Assembly (NCBI GenBank): GCA_033809355.1
Contig: JAPXLV010000043.1
Coordinates: 1-25,097, forward strand
From: T3Sed10-213 sp012519365
GTDB taxonomy: Bacteria > Planctomycetota > Phycisphaerae > Sedimentisphaerales > Anaerohalosphaeraceae
Direction: 5' to 3'
Length of the DNA: 25,097 nt
Shown here: piece after piece, positions 8,989 through 17,859 of the stretch
How positions within the stretch are numbered: position 1 is the stretch's first letter
How the letters are laid out: each line of letters starts with the position of its first letter
Translations under genes and position numbers: made by a program
The notes under the pieces: generated by a model
What the model was told of the DNA's origin: nothing
The model's input: only the letters and a program-made list of their open reading frames with translations
The model's database searches: none

Positions 8989-10362
8989 ATGAGTAAAACG
9001 TTTATAAAGATGTCGTTTCGATTAACAGCGATGCTGGTCGTCTGGGCAGCATGTTATGCCGACAATCCGATTGTTCAGACCAGTTATACCGCCGATCCGG
9101 CCCCATCGGTCTATAACGATACGGTTTATCTTTATACCACTCATGACGAAGATGAGTTGGTGAATCATTTCTTCACGATGAATGACTGGCGGTGTTATTC
9201 TTCAACCGACATGGTAAACTGGACCGATCATGGTTCCCCGTTGTCTTACAAAGATTTCAGTTGGGCAAGTGGGGATGCCTGGGCGGGTCAATGTATTTAC
9301 AGAAACGGAAAGTTCTATTTTTATGTTCCCATGAAACTGAAAGTCGGCGGCAAGGCCATCGGCGTGGCGGTCGCAACCGACCCGACAGGGCCGTTCAAAG
9401 ACCCCCTCGGACACCCCCTGGTGGGCAATGACGGCAGTTGGGGTGACATCAACCCGACGGTATTTATCGATGACGACGGCCAGGCATACCTGTACTGGGG
9501 CAATCCCTACCTGCGGTATGTGAAATTGAATGAAGATATGATTTCGTGTTCCGGCGATGTTGTCGAGGTTCCGCTGACCGCCGAGAGTTTCGGCGTTCGC
9601 AGCAAAGACGACCGAGCCACCCAGTATGAGGAAGGGCCTTGGCTATATAAGCGAAACGATTTGTACTACATGCTGTTTGCCGCCGGGCCGATTCCCGAAC
9701 ATATCGCGTATTCGACCGCTCCCAGTGCTACCGGGCCGTGGACATTCAGAGGCGTCATTATGCCCACCCAGGCGACGAGCGCCTTTACCAACCATCCGGG
9801 GGTGTGCGAATATAAGGGCAACTGGTACTTCTTTTATCACAATGCCGCTCTGCCGGGCGGCGGAGGCTTCCACCGTTCGGTATGCGTCGAGCAGTTTGAG
9901 TACAATGAAGACGGGACAATCCCGACTATCAAGATGACCAAAGAGGGAGCGCCTCAAATAGGGCATCTTAATCCTTATGACACCGTACAGGCAGAAACCA
10001 TTTGCTGGGCGTCGGGTGTCAAGACCGAACGAAGCAGCGAGGGCGGGATGAATGTCTGCAATATCGAAAACGGCGATTACATCAAGGTCAAAGGAGTGGA
10101 TTTCAGTAAGGGGGCATCCTCTTTCGAGGCCCGCGTTGCCTCCGGCTCTGAAGGCGGTACGATTGAGATTCGACTCGGCGGCCCGAAGGGAACTCTGGCG
10201 GGAACCTGCGCAGTTCCCGGCACCGGCGGCTGGCAAACTTGGAAAACCGTCACCTGCACGGTTAACGGCGCTGCCGGCATTCACGACTTGTTCTTTGTTT
10301 TCACCGGCGACAGCGGCCTGCTGATAAACTTCAACTGGTGGAAATTTCATCCGGTAAAATAA
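8989..10362 (+). CDS. Secreted GH43 arabinoxylan-active enzyme with CBM6 (paralogue)
   Basis: The 457-residue protein starts at ATG 8989 behind AGGAG and has a signal peptide ending about CYA. It is a clear paralogue of the preceding gene with the same order: GH43 propeller (about 25-320) then CBM6 (about 328-457, starting DTVQAETICWASG and ending FNWWKF). The base D36 (TADPAP) and general acid E215 (YEEGPW) are present. At the position of the pKa-modulating Asp it reads D-I-N-P (N155), where the sister gene reads I-D-P. The neighbouring D153 might compensate, or this could be a subfamily variant with altered activity. Expected role is removal of arabinose or xylose from arabinoxylan in the periplasm or outside the cell. 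Confidence 0.85.
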   Translation: MSKTFIKMSFRLTAMLVVWAACYADNPIVQTSYTADPAPSVYNDTVYLYTTHDEDELVNHFFTMNDWRCYSSTDMVNWTDHGSPLSYKDFSWASGDAWAGQCIYRNGKFYFYVPMKLKVGGKAIGVAVATDPTGPFKDPLGHPLVGNDGSWGDINPTVFIDDDGQAYLYWGNPYLRYVKLNEDMISCSGDVVEVPLTAESFGVRSKDDRATQYEEGPWLYKRNDLYYMLFAAGPIPEHIAYSTAPSATGPWTFRGVIMPTQATSAFTNHPGVCEYKGNWYFFYHNAALPGGGGFHRSVCVEQFEYNEDGTIPTIKMTKEGAPQIGHLNPYDTVQAETICWASGVKTERSSEGGMNVCNIENGDYIKVKGVDFSKGASSFEARVASGSEGGTIEIRLGGPKGTLAGTCAVPGTGGWQTWKTVTCTVNGAAGIHDLFFVFTGDSGLLINFNWWKFHPVK

Positions 10363-10612
10363 GGCAAGACGACGAAATACGGCGGGCGGCAGACTCGAAT
10401 CGCCGTTGCTGCGAATGGCACAAAGCAGAGCAAGGCGTTATTGTTTATGAATACGAATACCTGTCTTGCGGTTTTCGGAGAAATGAGATTCTGATGATTA
10501 GAGAGTCAAACAATCCATTTGCGATTCTTCGCGCGATGGTGATTTGTAGAAGGCTGTCTTAATTGTATGCAAGTAAGCAGAGAACGGACTAGTTTATTTA
10601 GGAGATTATCAA
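10363..10612 (+). other. Intergenic gap before the three-enzyme fusion
   Basis: This 250-base stretch is the longest gene-free part of the window. A short frame reads through it from inside the upstream gene, but it has no recognisable domain, so I do not call a gene. The end carries GGAG at 10601-10604, eight bases before the ATG at 10613. I saw no clear terminator, operator or mobile-element relic. A promoter for the CE1-GH62-GH10 gene could lie here, but I could not identify boxes. Confidence 0.4.
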
Positions 10613-13600
10613 ATGGAACACAAGCTATTCACTATGGTATTGGTGGTGGTTATGGCAGGTGGAACCTGTTTGGCTCAGGCGGATGGGTCGGCGGCGGAAG
10701 ATTTCAAACCGACCTCAACCAATCAACCGGGGCGTCAGTATCCCCAGGTCAATTCCGAGGGTCGTGTTCGGGCACGCATTGAAGCGCCCCAGGCCCACAC
10801 CGTACTTCTGGATATTGGCGGCGTCAGGTATCCGATGACCCAGGGCGAAGACGGCGCCTGGATCGGCGATTCGCGGCCGCAGGACGAGGGGTTCCATTAC
10901 TACCAGCTCGTTATTGACGGCGCCCGGGTTCCGGACCCCGGCAGCCTGTATTTCTTCGGCGCAAACCGCTGGGGCAGCGGTGTTGAAGTCCCCGCCCACG
11001 ATCAGGATTTTTACGCCATCAAGGACGTTCCCCACGGCCGCGTGCAGAAGATTTTATTCCCCTCCGGGAGCACCAGCACGATCCGCAGGGCGTTTGTCTA
11101 CACACCGCCCGATTACGGCAAGGACCTGTCCAAACGCTACCCGGTATTGTATCTCCAGCACGGCTGGGGCGAGGATGAAACCGGCTGGGCCAACCAGGGC
11201 CGTGTGAATTTGATCATGGACAACCTTATCGCCGAAGGCAAGGCCAGGCCCTTCATCATCGTGATGACCTACGGCATGACCAACGAAATCCGATTTGGCG
11301 GCATCAGGGAGTTTGATATTCGTCCCTTTCAGACGGTTCTTGTCGATGAGCTGATTCCTTACATCGATGCCAATTTTCGCACACGCTCCGACCAGCCCCA
11401 TCGGGCGATGGCCGGCCTTTCAATGGGCGGTATGGAAACCAGGTTGATCACGATGAATAACCTTGACTTGTTCTCCCACATCGGTCTCTTCAGCGGCGGG
11501 ACTATTTCTGCTTCAGACATCACCGATAGGGATGTCTTCAAACAGAAAATTAAACTCGTATTTGTTAGCTGCGGCAGCCGCGAGAATCCGGGCCGTTTCA
11601 GACCGGCCGTGGATTCGCTTCAGCAGGCCGGTATCAGCGCCGTCTCTTACGTCTCGCCCGATACCGCCCATGAGTGGCAGACATGGCGACGCAGTTTTTA
11701 TCAGTTTGCGCAACTTCTGTTTCAGGATCAGCCCGTTGCTGCTGTACCCGCCCGGACTGAGGCGGTGACAAATCCAGCCGACGCCGCGGCTGCCGCTGAG
11801 AAGCAGCCGACTCTGAAGGTGCCTTTTGAAACGCCGTTGAAGTGGATTTCATCGGATGTGCTGATTCGGCCGGTTTCGGACGAAAGGCACAACATTGTAT
11901 CCATAAAAGACCCCACCATCGTCCGTTATAATGACTTGTGGCATGTTTATGCGACGGTTTATTCCACCACCGCCAGAACGTGGACGATGGCCTATTTGAA
12001 CTTTAAAGACTGGTCGGATGCCCCCAACGCCAAACTGCACTTTGTCGATGAGAATCCGAATTTGCGGGGGTACAAATGCGCGCCTCACCTGTTCTATTTC
12101 ACGCCGCACGAGAAGTGGTACCTGGTCTTTCAGTCGCAGCCGCCGCAGTATTGCACCACCGATGATATTTCCAAACCGGAAACGTGGAGTGCGCCGCAGA
12201 ACTTCTTCGACAGGATGCCTGCGAGTATGCCCCGGCTGCCGATTGACTACCACGTTATCTGCGACGACACGCACGCCTACTTGTTCTTTACCGGCGATGA
12301 CGGCAATTTCTATCGCAGCCGAACCCGCATCGAGGATTTTCCCAAGGGTATGAGCGATCCGGAGATTGCCATCCGGGATCATCGAAACAACCTGTTCGAG
12401 GGCAGCATCACCTACAAAATCAAAGGAACCGACCTCTATCTGACGCTCATCGAGGCCTTAAGTCCGGCCCGCTACTATCGTGCCTGGATTTCCGACCGGC
12501 TGGATGGCCAATGGATACCGGTTCCCGGCGCCGATTCATGGAACAGTCCATTTGCCGGGATCAACAATGTGAGATTTGCCGATGGCGTCGAACCCTGGAC
12601 TCGGGATATCAGCCACGGGGAACTGATTCGCGATGGGTATGACGAAAAAATGATACTCGACCTTGACAATCTTCAGTTCCTTTATCAGGGGCGTGCTGTG
12701 GACAGCGGCGGACGCTACGAATTGCTGCCGTATCAATTGGGATTATTGACACTGGATCGGCCGCAATCCGTTAAGGATGATGCCCAAATGACGGCCTCAG
12801 ATACCGAGCTGCCGGCCCTGAAAGAGGTGTTTGAGGACTATTTTCTGATTGGCGGTGCATTCAACCGGAATCTGGTTATGGGGCGGGACCCCCAGGCGGC
12901 CGAAATCGCGATCAAGCACTATAATACCGCAACGTCAGAGAATGACATGAAGTGGTCATTGATTCATCCTCAGCCCGGTCAGTATAATTGGGAACCGGCC
13001 GACCGGTTTATAGAATTCTGTGAGACTCATCATATGGCCCCCATCGGCCATGCTCTCGTCTGGCACAGCCAGGTGCCGCGGTGGGTCTTCAGTGATGAGT
13101 CGGGAAATCCGCTGTCCCGTGAGGCGCTGCTGGCCCGGATGAAAGAACATATCACAGCGGTCGTCGGCCGTTATAAAGGGCGCATCAAAGGGTGGGATGT
13201 CGTCAATGAGGCCCTGAACGACAACGGCACGCTGCGCAACAGCCAGTGGCTGAGAATCATCGGCGAAGGAAAACCCGAACAGCAGTACGACCATATCGCC
13301 AAGGCCTTTGAATATGCTCATGCCGCCGATCCGGATGTGGAATTATACTACAACGACTACAATCTGTCCACGTCGCGCGCCAAGGCCGACGGGGCGGCGG
13401 CGATTGTCCGGCATCTGCAATCCAAAGGCATTCGCATCGACGGGGTTGGCATGCAGATGCATGCGGGACTGACATGGCCCGAGGTGGATGATCTGGAATA
13501 CGCCATCAAAACACTGTCGGCCACAGGCGTTAAAGTGATGGTTACGGAACTGGATATTCGCACGCGCACACGCGGTCCTCACGGTGCGGAAATTACCCAA

Positions 13601-13846
13601 ATCAATCGCCGCACCACGGATGATCCGGAGTCGGCATTGGCGGAAATCCAGCAGAAATTGGCCGATAAGTACGCCGAGATATTCTCCGTTTTGGTCAAAC
13701 ATAAAGACATCATTCCGCGCGTCACATTTTGGGGTGTGTATGACGCCACCTCATGGATCGGCGGCTCGCCGCTACTTTTCGACAGTCACTATGAGCCTAA
13801 ACAGGCCTTTCATGCCGTGGTGCGAGTTGTGCAGGAGAAGAAGTAA
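10613..13846 (+). CDS. Secreted three-enzyme fusion CE1 - GH62 - GH10
   Basis: The 1,077-residue protein has a signal peptide (about 1-24), an E-set domain (about 35-145), and a CE1 esterase (about 150-380; S270 in GLSMGG, E324 in CGSRE, H353 in TAHEW). An Ala-rich linker follows (about 385-403). The GH62 arabinofuranosidase spans about 405-722, with D433 in KDPT, D545 in IDYHVI and E596 in FEGS, all matching the GH62 catalytic positions. A GH10 xylanase covers about 733-1075, with acid/base E866 in WDVVNEA and nucleophile E979 in VTELD. By family it would remove ferulate or acetate, strip single arabinose groups, and cut the xylan backbone in one chain, which suits feruloylated arabinoxylan. 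The esterase half is a close copy of the start of the 4726-7215 protein. The GH10 gene follows after 20 bases. Confidence 0.92.
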   Translation: MEHKLFTMVLVVVMAGGTCLAQADGSAAEDFKPTSTNQPGRQYPQVNSEGRVRARIEAPQAHTVLLDIGGVRYPMTQGEDGAWIGDSRPQDEGFHYYQLVIDGARVPDPGSLYFFGANRWGSGVEVPAHDQDFYAIKDVPHGRVQKILFPSGSTSTIRRAFVYTPPDYGKDLSKRYPVLYLQHGWGEDETGWANQGRVNLIMDNLIAEGKARPFIIVMTYGMTNEIRFGGIREFDIRPFQTVLVDELIPYIDANFRTRSDQPHRAMAGLSMGGMETRLITMNNLDLFSHIGLFSGGTISASDITDRDVFKQKIKLVFVSCGSRENPGRFRPAVDSLQQAGISAVSYVSPDTAHEWQTWRRSFYQFAQLLFQDQPVAAVPARTEAVTNPADAAAAAEKQPTLKVPFETPLKWISSDVLIRPVSDERHNIVSIKDPTIVRYNDLWHVYATVYSTTARTWTMAYLNFKDWSDAPNAKLHFVDENPNLRGYKCAPHLFYFTPHEKWYLVFQSQPPQYCTTDDISKPETWSAPQNFFDRMPASMPRLPIDYHVICDDTHAYLFFTGDDGNFYRSRTRIEDFPKGMSDPEIAIRDHRNNLFEGSITYKIKGTDLYLTLIEALSPARYYRAWISDRLDGQWIPVPGADSWNSPFAGINNVRFADGVEPWTRDISHGELIRDGYDEKMILDLDNLQFLYQGRAVDSGGRYELLPYQLGLLTLDRPQSVKDDAQMTASDTELPALKEVFEDYFLIGGAFNRNLVMGRDPQAAEIAIKHYNTATSENDMKWSLIHPQPGQYNWEPADRFIEFCETHHMAPIGHALVWHSQVPRWVFSDESGNPLSREALLARMKEHITAVVGRYKGRIKGWDVVNEALNDNGTLRNSQWLRIIGEGKPEQQYDHIAKAFEYAHAADPDVELYYNDYNLSTSRAKADGAAAIVRHLQSKGIRIDGVGMQMHAGLTWPEVDDLEYAIKTLSATGVKVMVTELDIRTRTRGPHGAEITQINRRTTDDPESALAEIQQKLADKYAEIFSVLVKHKDIIPRVTFWGVYDATSWIGGSPLLFDSHYEPKQAFHAVVRVVQEKK

Positions 13847-13866
13847 ATCAGAATCAGACGGGATGA

Positions 13867-15024
13867 ATGTCAGCAATGAATAACAGACGATTGTTCGGTA
13901 GTGCCTGTTTTCTGATGCTGTGGACGTTATCCGTGGCCGGTCAGGCTTTACCGTCTCTTAAAGATGCGTATAGAACTGCTTTCCGGATTGGCGCAGCGGT
14001 CAACGAGGAAATCGTTTCGGGCGCCGATTCGGCCTCTCGACAGATTGTCATTGCACAGTTTAATTCAATCACGCCGGAAAACGAGATGAAAGCTGAGACG
14101 CTTAATCCTGAACCGGGTGTATGGAATTTCGGCCCGGCCGATCAAATGGTTGCATTTGCGGAAAAATACAACCTGTTTCTGGTAGGGCACACTCTCGTCT
14201 GGCACAATCAAACGCCGGAGTGGTTTTTTCGGGACGCCGAAGGCAATCCCAACACGCCTCATGCCCAGATCGAGCGGATGCGCAGTTATATCCGAACGGT
14301 GGCCGGACGCTATGCAGGTCGGGTCCATGCCTGGGATGTCGTCAATGAGATCATCGACAATGACGGTTCGTATCGGCCCACCGCATGGGTCAAAACCATC
14401 GGCAGCGGCGAGGATCTGGTCAAACTGGCGTTTACATTTGCTGCTGAATACGCACCGGATGCCGAGTTGTATTATAACGATTTCAACGCCTGGCGCCCGG
14501 CCAAACGAGACGGAATCGTACGTATGGTCAAGATGCTGCAGGCCGAAGGCATCCGCATTGACGGGATTGGTATTCAAGGCCATTGGGGGCTTAATTATCC
14601 CAAGACCGAGTACATTGAGGTTGCCATTGAAGCCTATGCCGCGCTGGGTATAAAGGTGATGATTACCGAGCTGGATGTCGATGTCCTGCCTTTGACTCGG
14701 GAAGGGCAGATCATTGGTCAGGTGATGAGCGATCTGCAGTTTCAATTGGAAGAATTCAAGGCGTTTCTGGATCCCTACGCAAACGGGCTTCCCGACGCCG
14801 TGCAGCGGCAGTTGGCTGACCGCTATGCGGAGTTATTCGGGATTTTTTATAGAAAGCGAGACAAGATTGATCGAGTCACACTGTGGGGTGTGCATGACGG
14901 CATGTCGTGGAAGAACGATTACCCAGTTCCGAACAGAACCAATTACCCCTTGTTGTTCGACCGAAACAGGCAGCCCAAATCCGCATTTGAGGCGGTGCTG
15001 AATGTGCCGTCCCAATTGCAGTAG
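13867..15024 (+). CDS. Secreted single-domain GH10 endo-beta-1,4-xylanase
   Basis: The 385-residue protein has a signal peptide (about 1-26) and one GH10 barrel with no extra modules. Acid/base E161 sits in WDVVNEI, nucleophile E268 in ITELDVD, and the conserved LVGHTLVWHNQTP and final TLWGVHDGMSW blocks are intact. It should cleave internal beta-1,4 bonds of xylan outside the cytoplasm. It starts 20 bases after the CE1-GH62-GH10 gene, so the two are probably co-transcribed. It is clearly diverged from the GH10 module of that protein. An alternative start is ATG 13876, which removes three residues; spacing to a weak GGGA favours neither strongly. Confidence 0.93.
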   Translation: MSAMNNRRLFGSACFLMLWTLSVAGQALPSLKDAYRTAFRIGAAVNEEIVSGADSASRQIVIAQFNSITPENEMKAETLNPEPGVWNFGPADQMVAFAEKYNLFLVGHTLVWHNQTPEWFFRDAEGNPNTPHAQIERMRSYIRTVAGRYAGRVHAWDVVNEIIDNDGSYRPTAWVKTIGSGEDLVKLAFTFAAEYAPDAELYYNDFNAWRPAKRDGIVRMVKMLQAEGIRIDGIGIQGHWGLNYPKTEYIEVAIEAYAALGIKVMITELDVDVLPLTREGQIIGQVMSDLQFQLEEFKAFLDPYANGLPDAVQRQLADRYAELFGIFYRKRDKIDRVTLWGVHDGMSWKNDYPVPNRTNYPLLFDRNRQPKSAFEAVLNVPSQLQ

Positions 15025-15095
15025 CGTATGCTTGAGCCGGATGGAGTTCTTTGACATATGAGTACCTTATGGATAAACAGGAAAGGAAAAGCCAG

Positions 15096-17261
15096 ATGGG
15101 ACATTTGATGAGTCTGACAGTGTGCGCGGTGTGTTATTTTTCGGTTGCGGTGATGGCCGATGATGTGGACGATCCGCGTGGCAAGATGACGCCCTGGGAC
15201 AAAGGCGCGTGGGAAACGGGACAATACCGGAATGTATTTCTTGAAGCCGGTTACAAGCAAGAAGACATCGACGCCAAGCTGGCCAAGGCGTATGAGGATC
15301 TGTTTGAAGGGCCGAACCGCGTCTATTTCGAAGTGGGCGAGGATATGGCGTACGTTTCCGACCTGAAGAACCAAGATGCCCGCAGCGAAGGCCTTTCGTA
15401 CGGCATGATGGCAGCGGTGCAGTTAGACAAAAAAGAGGTTTTCGACCGCCTGTGGCGATGGACGGTCAAATATATGCAGCATCAGGACGGCCCGCGGGAA
15501 GGTTATTTTGCCTGGTCGGTTAATCCTGAAACGGGAAGAAAAAATTCTCAGGGATCGGCCTCCGACGGAGAATTGTATTTCATCACTGCGTTGCTGTTTG
15601 CGTCCAATCGGTGGGGCAATGACACCGGCATCGACTATTACGCCGAGGCCCGACGGATTCTGGACGCGATGTGGAGCAAAGATGGAACTGCCGGCGTCAG
15701 AAACATCATCAACACTGAACACAAAATGATTACGTTTGTCCCCGAGGGCCGGGGATACAACTGGACGGACCCGTCTTACCACGTGCCGGCGTTTTTTGAA
15801 ATCTGGGCCGAGTACGCCAAAGACGGTCGGGAGGACTTCTATCGAGAATGTGCCGATGTGGCCCGCGCATTCCTGCACAAGGCTTGTCATCCGGTCACCG
15901 GCCTGACCCCGGATTACGCCGAGTATGACGGTTCTCCCTTGCCAGGGCGGATGAGCGAGTTCGGCTTTGATTCCTGGCGTGTGCCCATGAACATCGCTAT
16001 GGATTATTCGTGGTTCGCCAAGGACAAGAACTGGCAAATAGACTACGGCAGAAGACTTCATGACTTTCTGTATTCCCAGGGCGTCAACACATTTGTCGAT
16101 CAATACAGTCTCGACGGGTCGCCTCGCGAAAGAATCATGCGTGCGCCCGGCTATCGTTCAGTGCGTCATTCTTTGGGGTTTGTCAGCACTGCGGCTGCGG
16201 CCTCAATTATGGGCACTCAGGCCAAAAGCTGGAAATTCGTCGATGGTATCTGGAATGCCAAACTGGAACCTTATGAAGACGGCTACTTCGATCCGTACTA
16301 CGACGGTTTTCTGTATCTGTTCAGCTTGATGCACTTAAGCGGCAACTACCGGATCATTAAGCCCGCCGAGGTGGTGCACAATGATGCCGCCGCCGATCTC
16401 CAAATCATAGGTACAGAAACGGCCTCCCGCACAGTGGAAGGCGGCGGCACAGGTCCGTACAAAGCGATTATGGTCAGCGACAGCAGTCTTGCCACTCATA
16501 CCGTCTTTCGTCCCCAAGACCTCGATGTGTTTGGCCAAAGCAATAAGCTGCCAATCATTGCCTGGGGCAACGGGGCTTGTGCAAATTCGCCCTGGGAACA
16601 CGTGAACTTTTTGTCTGAGGTGGCCTCGCACGGTTTTTTGGTGATTGCGATTGGCCCGATGCCTCAGGAAGGCCAGCGGGGCGGAGGAAGGTCGGTATCT
16701 TCGCAGCTCATTGACGCTATCGATTGGTCCATTGCTCAAAACAGCGACCCCACAAGCCCCTACTATAACAAGATTGACACGACAAAGATTTCCGTCAGCG
16801 GCATGTCCTGCGGCGGTTTGCAGGCACTGGAGGTTGCTCCCGACCCGCGTATAACGACGGCGATTGTCTGTAACAGCGGAATTTTGCCCAATCGGTCCGG
16901 CGGTATGCCCGGGATGCCCGCTCTGGAAAAAAATCAGCTTGAGAAGCTGCATTCACCTGTCTTGTATCTCTTGGGTGGCCCGTCGGATATTGCGTATAGC
17001 AATGGGATGGACGATTTTCAGCGGATTAACCATGTGCCGGTGTTCGCGGCCAATCTGGATGTCGGGCACGGTGGAACGTACAGACAGCCGCATGGCGGTG
17101 AGTTTGCCGTTGTCGCAACCGCTTGGTACCGATGGCTCTTGAAGGGCGATGAGGAGGCCGGGAAAATGTTCACCGGTCGGCCGTGCGGACTGTCGCAAAG
17201 ACCCGGATGGGTCGTGGAAAAGAAAAATTTTGATCAATCTCGGTTTTTGCCGGATGAGTGA
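15096..17261 (+). CDS. GH8 xylan-active enzyme fused to an unclassified alpha/beta hydrolase
   Basis: I choose ATG 15096 (721 residues) because AAAGGA lies eight bases upstream and it opens a hydrophobic signal segment ending about VMA; TTG 15051 and ATG 15069 are alternatives. About 30-420 is a GH8 (alpha/alpha)6 barrel, with proposed acid E98 in SEGLSYG and base D303 in NIAMDYSW. GH8 members include reducing-end xylose-releasing exo-oligoxylanases and endo-xylanases. About 430-720 is an alpha/beta hydrolase with nucleophile S571 in GMSCGG, a likely acid in GGPSD, and H658 in DVGHGG. It lacks the CE15 G-C-S-R motif and does not look like the CE1 or CE6 domains elsewhere in the window. Its location suggests a xylan esterase, but the substrate is unknown. 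Confidence 0.85.
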   Translation: MGHLMSLTVCAVCYFSVAVMADDVDDPRGKMTPWDKGAWETGQYRNVFLEAGYKQEDIDAKLAKAYEDLFEGPNRVYFEVGEDMAYVSDLKNQDARSEGLSYGMMAAVQLDKKEVFDRLWRWTVKYMQHQDGPREGYFAWSVNPETGRKNSQGSASDGELYFITALLFASNRWGNDTGIDYYAEARRILDAMWSKDGTAGVRNIINTEHKMITFVPEGRGYNWTDPSYHVPAFFEIWAEYAKDGREDFYRECADVARAFLHKACHPVTGLTPDYAEYDGSPLPGRMSEFGFDSWRVPMNIAMDYSWFAKDKNWQIDYGRRLHDFLYSQGVNTFVDQYSLDGSPRERIMRAPGYRSVRHSLGFVSTAAAASIMGTQAKSWKFVDGIWNAKLEPYEDGYFDPYYDGFLYLFSLMHLSGNYRIIKPAEVVHNDAAADLQIIGTETASRTVEGGGTGPYKAIMVSDSSLATHTVFRPQDLDVFGQSNKLPIIAWGNGACANSPWEHVNFLSEVASHGFLVIAIGPMPQEGQRGGGRSVSSQLIDAIDWSIAQNSDPTSPYYNKIDTTKISVSGMSCGGLQALEVAPDPRITTAIVCNSGILPNRSGGMPGMPALEKNQLEKLHSPVLYLLGGPSDIAYSNGMDDFQRINHVPVFAANLDVGHGGTYRQPHGGEFAVVATAWYRWLLKGDEEAGKMFTGRPCGLSQRPGWVVEKKNFDQSRFLPDE

Positions 17262-17334
17262 CACTTTTTTTCAAAAAAATGCTCCCTGCGTGTGATTCCC
17301 TGTAAGCGTCGTCTAAATTGTCGGGATCTTGAAA
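17262..17334 (+). promoter_or_regulatory. Gap before the sigma factor with a T7-C-A7 tract
   Basis: Between the GH8 gene and the sigma factor lies a perfect T7-C-A7 tract at 17265-17279. Its one-base loop makes a stem-loop terminator unlikely; it looks more like an intrinsically bent A-tract. About 30 bases further on is CGTCTAAA (17310-17317), reminiscent of the -10 box of some ECF promoters, but I see no matching GAAC-type -35. This would be a sensible place for the promoter of the regulatory genes, but the call is weak. Confidence 0.3.
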
Positions 17335-17859
17335 ATGACGGAGAATGAGGATTCAAAAAGTTGTGAATTTGTGCAGCTTTTCCTGATGAGTCAACGTCGG
17401 ATTTATGGCTATGTGATGACATTGGTTCCCAATGTGTCGGATGCGGATGATATTGTTCAGGAAACGGCGTCTGTGATGTGGACTAAATTCGGCGAGTATG
17501 AACCGGGGACCGATTTTACGACCTGGGCGATCGCTATCGCCCGCTATAAAGTCCTCGGCTATTTGCGAAGTCAAAAGACACGTCGGAAGTTTTTTACTGA
17601 AGAAACGATGAGAATCATTGAACAAGTCGAGGCGAAAGAAGATCGGCAATACAGCATCAGACAGGATGCACTTGAGCAGTGTCTCCGGAAATTATCACAT
17701 ACGGAACGTCGTATCCTGTCGCTTCGTTATGAGCAGGGAGCGACATTGAAAAGTCTTGCCGGCCGTTTAGGGTTGGACATTAACACTCTTTATAGTCGGT
17801 TGTCAAAAATTCATCTGATGCTGCTTAACTGTGTTAAAAGGGTGATGGTTGAACCGTAA
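17335..17859 (+). CDS. ECF-type RNA polymerase sigma factor
   Basis: Starting at ATG 17335 gives 174 residues (TTG 17329 would add two). Residues about 11-78 are sigma region 2, with the D-A-D-D-I-V-Q-E-T core-binding motif and the W-A-I-A-I-A-R-Y DNA-melting helix. About 111-168 is sigma region 4, ending in an L-G-L-D-I-N-T-L-Y-S-R-L recognition helix. Regions 1 and 3 are absent, as expected for ECF sigma factors of the Rhodopirellula/Verrucomicrobium type. Its stop codon overlaps the next start by one base in TAATG, so it is translationally coupled to the membrane anti-sigma candidate. It probably directs RNA polymerase to a small regulon; whether that includes the xylan genes here cannot be seen. 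Confidence 0.92.
   Translation: MTENEDSKSCEFVQLFLMSQRRIYGYVMTLVPNVSDADDIVQETASVMWTKFGEYEPGTDFTTWAIAIARYKVLGYLRSQKTRRKFFTEETMRIIEQVEAKEDRQYSIRQDALEQCLRKLSHTERRILSLRYEQGATLKSLAGRLGLDINTLYSRLSKIHLMLLNCVKRVMVEP

Noticed and set aside
8956..8990. TTGACA box as a -35 promoter element of the second GH43 gene
   Set aside because: The matching -10 would overlap the ribosome binding site and start codon, leaving no leader.
10363..10562. Plus-strand frame in the gap before the three-enzyme fusion
   Set aside because: No domain or ribosome binding site; it begins inside the preceding gene and contains no pattern I can recognise.
13867..15024. GH10 gene as a duplicate of the GH10 module just upstream
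   Set aside because: Both are GH10, but they differ throughout outside the catalytic motifs, so a recent local duplication is not supported.
17265..17279. T7-C-A7 as a transcription terminator
   Set aside because: The loop would be one base and the stem has only A:T pairs, so a stable terminator hairpin is unlikely.
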